DNA of 64,000 bases from Dromaius novaehollandiae (lineage: Eukaryota > Chordata > Aves > Casuariiformes > Dromaiidae), in the NCBI RefSeq assembly GCF_036370855.1, contig NC_088112.1:21134469-21198468 (forward strand), given 5' to 3'. The notes under the pieces were generated by a model, which saw nothing but the letters and a program-made list of their open reading frames with translations, had not been told where the DNA came from and searched no databases. This document shows positions 28,901-37,526 of the stretch, in pieces (the stretch's first letter is position 1; each line of letters starts with the position of its first letter). A program made the position numbers and the translations under genes.

Positions 28901-31900
28901 CCACTAGAAATCCACACAAGAAATACCTAGCCTGTAATTGGTATTTTTGGCAGCCAATAGTATAAACACACAAGGGAACATGTCACGTGTACATGATATT
29001 TAGCAGAAATGTGCAGCTTATTCTGCTCAGATAAAGGAAGTTTTGCTAAGATTGCTTCCATTTTGCTGGGGAAATCGATGAGAAAATTCTGTAACAGGGT
29101 TCACATGATGGCTATTTAGAAATTCGTATACATTTTAGACACATGTACAACACACAATTCATATGAACAGCTGTAAGTGCATTTTTACTACATGAATACT
29201 TTGATTCCAAAATTCTGGAAAGCAAAACAACAGAATGCTAGTAATCCTAATAACAATAACGGCCCAAGCTTGAGTTCAGCTAGTCCTATATCCTGTCACC
29301 AACAGTGCCCAATGCCAAATGTTTCAATATGGCCAAGAGAGCCTATTTATAGAAGAAGTTACCCTCAGGGAAAATGCACTCACATGGGTATTATTTGCAG
29401 CAGCCAGAGGCTACTCTATGCCTTAGAACACAAGGATTTGTTTGCTGCTTCTCTAGAATTTTTGCAGGTGTTTCTTTAAGCACATTTTTACTATTAAAAC
29501 TGTGGATATCCTTGCTAGCCATACCAGTACCTATTCCTTCTTGCAATACTGCTACCTTTTTTGGCCTAGGCAGCCTCCTAGTAAGCTCTCAAAACTAGTT
29601 GTGCATTGTGTTAAAATAAATTTCTCTTTTCTTCTAGGACCTTTCAAATTTCCGACCCTCTAGCTCCAACAGCGGGAAAAGGAGCAAATGGGAGCTCCTG
29701 GTTCAAGGATTCTTCACGCCGTTCCCCGTTTTCTCTGTCCTCTCATCACATTGTTTACAATTTCAAAGAAGTCTAAGGGAACCGGGTGTCAAAATCTCAC
29801 TGCAGGCCAGTGTTCACTGGCTACACAAATCTTACTGCTCTTCTGAAAATCCTAGCTCACCTCTCAAAGATAAAAAGAATACAGCTCAGAGCTGAAGCAC
29901 CTTACATTACTGCATGAATTTTGAAACGAACAGCATTTTTATATGAAATTTTGTATTATTTTTGTGTTTTATGCAAAGTATAAGAACAAGTTTGAATTTG
30001 GTACAACAGCTTAATTCCTCAATACAATTTAGCTTATTTTAATGACATTTAAATACACTGCATTCTTTTATATCTTTCTATAGTGAAGATAACGAAGAAC
30101 TTATTAGGGTCTCCATAATTTCTGCAAAAAATTTGACTCCTTTTTCTAAGATGTACAGAGTGATTTCATTCTAAGGGCAAGTCTGCCAATTGTCCTCAGT
30201 TAAGTAAAAGAGCTAAAATATTAACATGCAGTGCACCTACTGTGATTTCCCAAGACTGCTTTGGAAAAATAAACTGCTCATATATAGAAAAATTTGACAA
30301 ACTGGGACATTACCAAATACTTTACAGGCTAACTTATCGGTCACATCACTGGAACTCTTAACCTTGCTAGCACCTAGTTCTGAAAGATTTTCCATAGTTT
30401 GGCTTGACTAAGCCTCACAAAATTTCACACCCCCACAACATGGAAAAGATTCTAGGCAGGAAAAAAAGGCAAAAGTAATGTTTTACTGAAACAGTGCAAG
30501 TGCAGATAAGTAGAATTTACACCCTGGTAAATTTTCACGGTAAGCCTGACCAAAATGCAAAATATGTTCAGTCAAAAAAAAAAAGAAAAAGAAAGAAAAA
30601 AAAGAGAGAACAAATAACAAGATCATCTTTAAGTGTTCTGTTGTACTGATACAATTTCCAGAGTAGTTGAGCTTTTGTCTCTAAATACTTTAATCCTCTA
30701 ACACATTAAGTGAATTCATGGATTTTTACTGGTTGTTCCACCTAGTCTCCTTAATAAGAGGAGTTTTTCAAAGTGAAGACAATCAGAAATACCAGTGCTC
30801 AGAACACTTGGAAGATGTTCTGCTTTTTAGAATACAAATAACAGCCTGCCAATTGTCCTCAGTTAAGAGCTACAGTACTAACATGCAGTATATCTTGTAT
30901 GATTGTATGATCTAAAACTGCTTCTGTAAAGTAAACTGCTCCTATATAGAAAAACTTGGCAAACTGGGACATTACCAAATAGCATACAGGCAATTGGCAG
31001 ATAATAACAACAATAACACAAACACATCCTTGTATCACTGAAACTGATGAGACCGTCGCCCTCAGTTTTACCTAAAACACAAGAGACTAAAAGTCCAGAC
31101 TGCTTGTTTCCCATTTCTAAGAACCCAGCTGCAATAAATAAGGGTCTTTATTTTGCACATTATCCAGAAGTTTCACCAGTAACTGATAAGACCATACATA
31201 GTGAGATTAACTAAAGACCTATCCCCATTTGGAAAATGAAATAAGTCAAGCAACATGCCTAAAGGACATCTGTAATGGTCTTAAAAATAATATTTGAGTC
31301 TTGAAAATAAGAACTGTCAGCATCCTCTTTGGATTTTACACAACTGAAACAGGACGACGCTATAGAGGAAGGTGAGAGCAGACAGAGGATCATATCATTT
31401 GGAAAGATCACTTCCAGTCTGGCACGGTGATCTGCGTGAAGAGGAAGAAGAGGCACTGGAGAGTGCTCACTTTCACTTCTTTTGACACAGATGCGATCCC
31501 CACACTTCTGCCCCCGGCTCTGCGCTGCAGCTGTTAAACCAACCACCAGTCTCCATGCGAGTTCATCACTTCTCATTCATCACCGAGAAGTGTCTTAGCA
31601 GAGTGGGACACGCACAGCAACGACACACCACAGCCCCAGTGCCCTCTCCCAGTCAAGAGGTCAGAGCCCAGCATTAAGCTAATTCAGAAAACAGGACGAC
31701 CTAGCCACAACTTAAGAAGTTTTGCCTCTTGAAACGTATCATTCAAAAAAAGAAACAAACCCCTTCGGGGTAAATGACAGAGGTGTGTGAGCAGCTACAA
31801 GCAGTTTCTGGCCCACTGAAGCCCGGTTAGAGCAGTGGACTTCAGGCTGTGTCCAACAGCTTTTTTTGACTGTATAAGGACACAAAAGATCCATCAGTAT

Positions 31901-33109
31901 TCTGCGAAATAGCGGCATTAAAACTGCTGTACTATTAACCACATAACATGTTTTCTGAAATTGTATCTCTGCAGTTAAAGAAATACACAACCACACAAAA
32001 TTATGATATCCCCCTTTCACAGAGCAACCCGAGGGCTGATCATCTGGCAACAAGTTTCAAGACACTGGAGGGGGTAAGACATCACCTTAGAAGTGTTCCA
32101 AGAAGTGTGTTTCTCACTAATGAGGCACGGGGGTTTTTGTGCATTTAAGGCGCAACCGCTGCGTGATTTTTCACGTTACCTTTCCACCACTCCCGCCAAG
32201 ACCGGGAGGACAGAAGCGCTGCTCAGCACCTAGATAACGACTGTTTCACAGCCGCAGAAAACTACCTGTTCCCCGGCTGACGTTTCCGTGCCGCCCGTAG
32301 CCACCCTCTAGGCCCCGGCAGCCCGGGGGTGCCCGACCCCCCCGCAGCAAGCAGCCCCCCTTTCCCGGCCTGGCGCCCGGCACCTCTCGGGGGCTCGGCG
32401 GCTCGCGGCGGTGAGATCACCGCCAGCCTCACCGTAACCCTACGCCCCTCTCGGCCAGCGGCGAAAATTTCGCATTTCTCCCCCCCCTCGACACACACAC
32501 TCGCGTTTTCACGGCTGCTCCCGCCGAGCGGAATGGCGTCTCCCCCCCCCCCCCCGCGCCGCACCGGGGAGCGGCGGGCAGCCCCGGGGGCCGCTCGGTG
32601 CCGGCTAGAACCGGCAGGGGGGCGGCGGCGAGCCGGCCTGGGAGCGCGGCGCGGGGGAGCCCTGCTGCGCGGCGGCGGAGGCCGCGCCGTGAGGAGGAGG
32701 AGGAGGCGGCGGCGGAGGAGGAGGAGGAGGCCGCCGCCGCGGGGGGGGGGGGGGAGCCGTGAGGTGGCGGCGCGGGAAGGGGGGGCGCCGTGAGGGGGCA
32801 GCGCGGGAAGGGGGGAGGCAGCGCCGTGAGGGGGCAGCGCGCGGGAAGGAGGGGGGGCGCCGTGGGGGGGAGGCGGCGCCGTGAGGGGGCAGCGCGGCGC
32901 CCGTTGAGGGGGGGGGGGCTCCCGCCTCAGCGGCCCGGGCCGAGGCTCCCGGCCGCCCCCCGCCTTGGCGGAGCGGGGAAGCGTCCGGCAGAAGTTGGGG
33001 GCCGCGGCCCCGCCGCTCACCTGAAGACGCAGTCGTCGCGGGAGTCGCGGGCGGGGGAGATGAGCCCGTGCTTCTTGTTGAAGAGCTTCTGGAAGAGGGT
33101 GGGCGGCAT
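1815..33109 (-). CDS. FNIP1: FNIP1, folliculin-interacting protein 1 (5' end: coding exons 1-2 joined over a 31-kb intron)
   Basis: FNIP1 partners folliculin (FLCN). The complex acts at the lysosome as a GTPase-activating protein for RagC/D, and FNIP1 also binds AMPK and acts as an HSP90 co-chaperone. The window holds the first 72 codons, join(33021-33109, 1815-1941) on the minus strand. Exon 1 encodes [16 protein letters not shown] and ends CVF plus two bases; exon 2 supplies the third base of a serine and continues [20 protein letters not shown]. This block is the conserved N-terminus leading into the longin-type domain of FNIP proteins. The paralogue FNIP2 differs here (its conserved block has a different lead-in), and the neighbours MEIKIN and ACSL6 also fit FNIP1. 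The rest of the roughly 1,160-residue protein lies off the left edge. The start codon has a CCACCATGC context inside a CpG island. Confidence 0.95.
8461..8505. repeat. Interrupted (AC)n microsatellite
   Basis: Alternating CA/TA dinucleotides with CGCAAAC interruptions, in FNIP1 intron 1. Confidence 0.7.
8850..10045. promoter_or_regulatory. Intronic CpG island in FNIP1 intron 1
   Basis: A sharply GC- and CpG-rich block, densest at 9240-9680, with many CGG/CCG words and both-strand open frames typical of CpG islands. Just beyond its right side, at 9782-9790, lies a TATATAAAG box-like sequence on the plus strand. It could be an alternative FNIP1 promoter, the start of an antisense RNA, or an enhancer. 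No coding exon with a credible donor in the FNIP1 phase was recognised inside it. Confidence 0.55.
10165..10200. repeat. Inverted repeat, 10-bp perfect arms
   Basis: TGGTCACAAA (10165-10174) is matched by its reverse complement TTTGTGACCA (10191-10200) around a 16-nt spacer. It could form a small hairpin or act as a paired factor site; no known element was recognised. Confidence 0.5.
10378..10433. repeat. Two-copy 28-bp tandem duplication
   Basis: GCCTTTAAAGCTTAAAA is repeated at 10378 and 10406, the copies differing by a few substitutions further in. This is a small local duplication in FNIP1 intron 1. Confidence 0.7.
12995..13021. repeat. G8-AGATA-C14 homopolymer hairpin
   Basis: A run of eight G (12995-13002), the five bases AGATA, then fourteen C (13008-13021). 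The two runs can pair as a hairpin with a 5-nt loop. C-run length is probably polymorphic and error-prone in sequencing. Confidence 0.75.
13930..14500. promoter_or_regulatory. CpG-rich islet in FNIP1 intron 1
   Basis: A GC-rich, CpG-containing block surrounded by AT-rich intron. Both strands carry short open frames with no family resemblance. It is probably a regulatory islet; no splice-supported exon was seen. Confidence 0.35.
15245..15258. promoter_or_regulatory. Perfect palindromic X-box-like (RFX) site
   Basis: GTTGCTATAGCAAC is a perfect 14-bp palindrome matching the two inverted half-sites (GTTGC-N4-GCAAC) bound by RFX-family winged-helix factors. It lies in FNIP1 intron 1 in an otherwise AT-rich stretch. 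Occupancy is not shown by the sequence. Confidence 0.5.
19190..19750. promoter_or_regulatory. CpG-rich islet in FNIP1 intron 1
   Basis: GC- and CpG-rich sequence, densest at 19600-19740, within an AT-rich intron. Overlapping open frames up to 202 codons on the plus strand are low-complexity (Pro/Arg/Ala/His-rich) and have no recognisable domain. It may be regulatory. Confidence 0.3.
20920..20936. repeat. Poly-C tract (17 nt)
   Basis: An uninterrupted run of 17 C in AT-rich intron sequence. Confidence 0.8.
30183..30326. repeat. Diverged direct repeat, copy 1
   Basis: Starts CTGCCAATTGTCCTCAGTTA and ends near ACTGGGACATTACCAAAT followed by a short tail. A clearly related copy starts 663 bp further on in the same orientation. 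The shared blocks are interrupted by small indels. Confidence 0.75.
30846..30990. repeat. Diverged direct repeat, copy 2
   Basis: Second copy of the element at 30183, with the same opening CTGCCAATTGTCCTCAGTTA and the same closing ACTGGGACATTACCAAAT block. It is either an old local duplication or two insertions of one unrecognised repeat family; no terminal repeats or reading frame help decide. Confidence 0.75.
31218..31275 (+). repeat. Possible MIR-type SINE fragment
   Basis: The stretch reads CCCCATTTGGAAAATGAAAT, then TAAGTCAAGCAACATGCCTA, which resembles the conserved core of ancient amniote MIR SINEs (CCCATTTTACAGATGAGGAA... AAGTAACTTGCC). It is too short and diverged to be sure. Confidence 0.4.
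32542..32555. repeat. Poly-C tract (14 nt)
   Basis: A run of 14 C within the FNIP1 CpG island, intron side. Confidence 0.8.
32686..32930. repeat. GC-rich minisatellite at the start of FNIP1 intron 1
   Basis: The word GCCGTG(A)GG recurs at 32686, 32756, 32787, 32823, 32858 and 32878, usually followed by GGGGGCAGCGCGGGAAGG, giving imperfect units mostly of 31-36 bp. It includes a G14 run at 32741-32754. The plus strand is strongly G-rich and could form quadruplexes; it is the template strand of FNIP1. Confidence 0.7.
33021..33109 (-). CDS. FNIP1: FNIP1 coding exon 1
   Basis: The exon has 89 nt: 29 codons plus AG (phase 2 out). The start ATG (33109-33107) sits in CCCACCATGCC, a strong context. 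The donor is CTTCAG|GTGAGC. The peptide runs from [10 protein letters not shown] to RDDCVF. A 432-codon frame overlaps it out of register on the same strand and is a GC-rich shadow. Confidence 0.95.
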
Positions 33110-33225
33110 GGTGGGGCGCCGCGCTGCCGCCGCCGCTGGCCCCCGCCGCCGAGGCGCTGGGCTCCGCGCAGCGCCGTCCCCTCGCAGCGGCTAGTTCCGC
33201 CAGCCCGACTCCATTCGGTGTCACA

Positions 33226-33235
33226 GTCATATGAC
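33226..33235. promoter_or_regulatory. FNIP1: Palindromic E-box in FNIP1 promoter
   Basis: GTCATATGAC is a perfect 10-bp palindrome. Its flanks GTC...GAC match the CLEAR/TFE-family element GTCACGTGAC, but the central E-box is CATATG, not CACGTG. FLCN-FNIP controls TFEB/TFE3, so a feedback site would make sense; binding is inference. Confidence 0.4.
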
Positions 33236-33386
33236 AGAAATTAGTCACTCGGCGCTGCCAGGAGGGGCGGGGCGGGGAGGGCCGGGCCGGCGGGGCGGGG
33301 CGGGGCGGGGCGGCGCTGCGCTGGCCGCCGCCGCCGCCCCGGAGGAACGCGGAGCCGGCGGCATGGCGAGGCAGACCTGGCCTCGG

Positions 33387-33407
33387 CCCCCCCCCCCCCC
33401 CCCCCCC
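33387..33407. repeat. Poly-C tract (21 nt)
   Basis: The longest C run in the window, 278 bp upstream of the FNIP1 ATG. Read as the minus strand it is G21, with quadruplex potential in the promoter. Confidence 0.8.
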
Positions 33408-33723
33408 GGGCCCGGGCGCTCGGCGAGGAGCCGCGGTGCTGTAACTAGCGCTTCGGTAACGGCCACCTGCTCCCAACCGCAGCCCTGCAGGCAGCTGCTG
33501 CTGCCCCACGCCGAGGAGATCCCGTCCCCGTCCCCGTCCTCTGCCCCAGCCCCTGCCCACGGCGAGCTAAGCGGATCCGCCTCGCCCCCTCCCCGGCCGG
33601 CAGAGGGGGAGGAAGGGGCACCGCGTGCAGAGGAAGCCGTCGCTGCAAATAAAACATCCCTCTGCCAGGTGCTCGGGATGCGATAGCCACCAGCTGAATC
33701 CGCAAGAAACACAAGCAAAACAT

Positions 33724-33737
33724 CCCCCCCCCCCCCC
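33724..33737. repeat. Poly-C tract (14 nt)
   Basis: A run of 14 C just outside the FNIP1 CpG island. Confidence 0.8.
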
Positions 33738-33780
33738 AAACCAACCAAAGACAAAACAAAACGCAAAAAACTTTGCTAGA

Positions 33781-33798
33781 TTTTATATATATATAAAA
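33781..33798. repeat. Perfect 18-bp AT palindrome
   Basis: TTTTATATATATATAAAA is identical to its reverse complement and contains TATA boxes in both directions, about 670 bp upstream of the FNIP1 ATG. It could melt or cruciform easily; a promoter role is unproven. Confidence 0.6.
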
Positions 33799-34071
33799 AG
33801 ACAGGATCTACAGGGTTTGCAAAACTGTTTATTACCAAATACTTCAATGAAACACAAGTTAGAGTTACCATTCTCCTCCAGGGTCTGTGGGACAAGGCAC
33901 TATGCAGATACAACACTGCTAGAAAGTTGAATGAATTTAAAACTGACTAAACAGAAGTGAAGTCATTCATCTGCTTTCCCTAGAAAACGGGATTAAACTA
34001 AAAGAGCATGTGATATAAGATCAGTTTAAGTAGATTCTTTTAAAGCAGATAATTTAGCATGGGTAACATGC

Positions 34072-34108
34072 ATTTTATATATTTTATATTATATATTATA
34101 TATAAAAT
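34072..34108. repeat. AT-rich inverted repeat
   Basis: ATTTTATATAT (34072-34082) is matched exactly by ATATATAAAAT (34098-34108) around a 15-nt AT-rich spacer. Confidence 0.6.
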
Positions 34109-37100
34109 AAATGACACCTCACAGTAAGCCAGCTGTAAGAACTTTTTTTTTTTCCCAGCCACTAGAAATTGAACATCATTATAATAGAAAATAGGAATGA
34201 AAGTTTAGATGCATCTTTTCCCCCGGTTCTGTACAGAGGATAGGCCTGCCTGCTATGGATAGACCTTTCGGGATGAATCCTTTCACCACATAAAAGCCAG
34301 CTAGCTTCAAGGTGGGCTTAAAAGTACAGTTTCAAATTTTAAAAATCCTCACTAATAGGGAATCCTACCAAATAGTAGAATTTTGGCCAGAAGTTATAGA
34401 TCAGTTTAATAGTCACACAATTTATAGTACTGAAGAAAATTTAGCTGTCTCAAGTACATTAAAATTCAAGTTGATAGAGTCCATTTAAAACTGAATATTA
34501 ATCTGTTCCAAAGCACCTAAATTAACAGCAAGTGTTTCTTATAGGCTTGATTAAGATAACCTAATCAGGGAATGAAGGGGAGGATAGAGAAAAAGGGATA
34601 AATACAAGTTTAATAGTTCATTTTCCTGTAAAAATTTCCCTGTAGGCAAATCCTCATACCTAGGCAAAGAACATTAATTTCAACTTATCTGTCTATTCAC
34701 TGTGCATTGCCTTGGGCCCCAAACCTGTACTTTCAACCTTTAGAGATTGCGACCCAACAGATAAAGCCATTTGCACATAAGGTCTTTACACTCCAGCAGC
34801 TGGTACACGTACCCCAGAGTACTCCAGTGCACGAAGCAAAACATCTCTCAGGCCCTCGGAGCGCTTTAAGATCTAAAAGTATGCTTCAGATAACAAAAAT
34901 AACCGAAAACGTTAATAAACTCTTAATAGGTTTATGTGCAATACATACTCTAAATATGCAACTACAATACATGTTTCCTAGTGATAAAGCATGCACACAG
35001 TTCTTGCATAGACTGGTTCATTTTAAGTGATTCCATTCAGAGCAGTAAGACTCCATCGTGTCTCGATTTGTGACACAGCAGCCCCATTGACACTGAGCAG
35101 ACTTCTCTCCCGAATCGTTGCACAAATAGGCTCTTCTGTACTACCCGTTAAATGGCTGTGACCCATAACCTTTGTCCACTAATATGGAAAAGCCTGTTTC
35201 CACTTTGAGTGAAATTTTATATGTAGTCATTCTTCAGTCTAAAACCAAGACATGGGAAAATGCCTACCCTTTGAAAAAAGCAGAACAAGAGCAGATATTG
35301 TTGTGGCCTCAAAAGGAATAAAATTTCCTTCCCTGGGGCAGAGAGCTAGCCTAGTAATTAATTATACTTTCTCTAAGAGTCAGACAAAAGCTGAAAATAA
35401 GAAGCACTGAGAAAAACCAAAAGCAAAAGCAATTTTGGGGCTGCTACAGCCAAGGCCACATTTACAGACCACGCCTTCTTGTCATGTACTCCCCAATTAG
35501 TTTGTCAGTATTAGCCTGTTTCTTATAGAGAGACTATAAAATGCTTTGGGGCAAAGTAAGTGTTTTTTCTAGGACTCCTAGAATACCCTTAGAGTAGATA
35601 ACTCTTTTATTCTGGATCATTCTTTAAGTGTGAAATGTTACTTGAATAGTCATTGTAATCACAACTGATTAGGTACACAGCTTTAAGCAAAATAAACAGT
35701 TAAGTCAAGGTGCTAACCTCTATCACCTAGGGGCTCTAGATTCTTACATACTTAATTACTAGTGGCTCGGTATTTGCAGGAACAAGGATATTGGTAATTA
35801 GAAGCATTCCCAAGAGGACTCCAAGTTACTGGCAGAACTCACTCTGCTAATGCTTAAAGGAAAAATAATTTAGCAGCACATTTTTAACCTTGAGCCATAC
35901 AATATGTTTATACAATACTTGTTTATAGACTAAATCTAACAGTATATATTTGCATCTGCTTCTACCCCAGAGCAATGGGAATAGGTTCAGGGTCTGAACT
36001 TTCACAGGTACTTCCAAACGTAGTCAAACTAATTAAAGTTTTGACTTTTATGTCTTCTTGACATGCTCGTTTTGGAAATTTGGAAATACTTTCCAAGGTA
36101 TGAAAATTCTGGCTCATAACATTGAGAAACAAATGCACACTAAGAGGTCTGGAAAGCCACACTATCATTTTAAAACACAGAGAAACTTCCTTTATTTCTA
36201 CAAATGAGAGTCTGAGTAAGTGCTGCTGTTAGTGAGAACATTCTAGGTACCCAAACTACTTTAGTCTGTGATAAATGCAAATGGAGAAGACTCTACTCTT
36301 GTCTGTGCTTTTTGTTGAGGCATTCAGCACCCTTTTGAAGAATGACATTTATAGATTAACAATCCACAAACTGAACTCAAAGCACTGGGAATCTAACCCA
36401 TATGCCAAGTAGCATGAGCAGCAACTTGAAAATCCAGAATGCCAACATCCAGCTCTCGAGATAGTTCAGATATGTCGGGGGGTTCTTCCCCGTGTATTCA
36501 GGTAAGGCACCTACTTGCTTTGCACAAGCGTTGAAGGCACAATGACTGCTCATCTTTCATGACCACATAGGCTTTCCGAGCCCCCTCTCTCCTTACCCAC
36601 ACAGCATCAAGCCAGCCTCTCTACCAAGAAGTTATATTGTATCACAGCACAAGTAAGTGACAAGTAAGGAACACTTTGCCTGCAACACAAATAAGGCTCA
36701 ATAGACAGTCGCTGTTTCGTTGTGGAGGTCCATTGGGATGTAAGCCTCAAGTCTGTACTAGAAAATAAAGAGTTTATTAGGACCATTGATATGTGACATA
36801 CCTAAAGTGCAGTTGCAGATTGTAAATTTAACAGAAACTTAAGCCAAAAGCATTAAGAGTTGCATCAGATTACTTTAGTGAGACATGCATTCTCTGCTTG
36901 ATGAAGGTGGGGGTTTTTTTTGTTTTTGAAAAGGAAGTTAAAGGTAGCAGGAGGCTAGAAATGACAAGAATTTACAGATGACTGAAACAAGTATCCCAAT
37001 ACTAGGGATTCTGGGGGTGACTGAACACACTTGGGCTGAAGGGCAGCTGTGTGGAGATGGAATTGCAGAATAACTGAAATGAAATGCGAAGACAGTGACT

Positions 37101-37501
37101 GGGCACTGTATATGATCCTAGCGCTGATCATAACTAGATAGCTGTACTGGGATGATGGTAGGGCAAAGACGACCTATCTTCATGATTATAAATCAATTTA
37201 CAGTAGAATACACAAAGTCTTGTATCCCCAAATTCTGCAGATCTAAGCATGCAAGTAGTTTAATGGTAGCTTAATATCCTGTATTGTCTTCTGAGTCACT
37301 GAGAGTACATAAATGTTTTACATTTACATTTTCAGGACATACAGTTAGTTACCTTTATGAGCTAAGTATTAACATTGTTCAAGTAGAGGTCACATCTTTA
37401 AATGCTTATACTACTAAAGAAATGTAGAAGCCTTGGCATAGCAAGTGCCAAAAATAATTCCATCAACACAATCTGGTCTGCTGCCCTTAAGCCACAGTTT
37501 C

Positions 37502-37526
37502 TAAAATAAATAAATAAATAAATAAA
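37502..37526. repeat. (TAAA)n microsatellite
   Basis: About six copies of a TAAA/AAAT tetranucleotide in intergenic sequence. Confidence 0.8.

Larger units (their letters stand above)
1942..33020 (-). other. FNIP1: FNIP1 intron 1 (31 kb)
   Basis: This is a very long first intron, GT-AG bounded and spliced in phase 2. I read both strands for exons with splice borders and family-like peptides and found none. It holds separate CpG-rich islets (about 8.85-10.05, 13.93-14.5 and 19.2-19.75 kb), A-rich and poly-C simple repeats, a perfect RFX-like palindrome at 15245, a diverged direct repeat near 30.2/30.9 kb and an ancient SINE-like fragment near 31.2 kb. The remaining stretches (1.94-8.8, 10.1-13.9, 14.5-19.2, 19.8-30.1 and 31.3-32.2 kb) are AT-rich, with no feature I can support. 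Long first introns often hold enhancers; that is inference here. Confidence 0.85.
32280..33620 (-). promoter_or_regulatory. FNIP1: FNIP1 promoter CpG island
   Basis: Dense CpG and GC spanning the FNIP1 start codon, coding exon 1 and the first 700 bp of intron 1, as expected for a housekeeping promoter. No TATA box lies close upstream of the start. A perfect palindrome GTCATATGAC with an E-box core lies 117 bp upstream of the ATG. The many long Pro/Arg/Gly-rich open frames on both strands here are composition artefacts. The exact transcription start cannot be read from sequence. Confidence 0.85.

Noticed and set aside
1942-33020. Possible nested genes or CR1/ERV insertions in FNIP1 intron 1
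   Set aside because: I saw no reverse transcriptase, gag or envelope-like peptide, no long terminal repeats and no CR1 3'-end octamer repeat. A sensitive repeat search might still find old fragments.
32262-33560. 432-codon minus-strand frame over the FNIP1 promoter
   Set aside because: It overlaps FNIP1 exon 1 in a different register, is Pro/Arg/Gly-rich, and ignores the splice sites; a CpG-island shadow.
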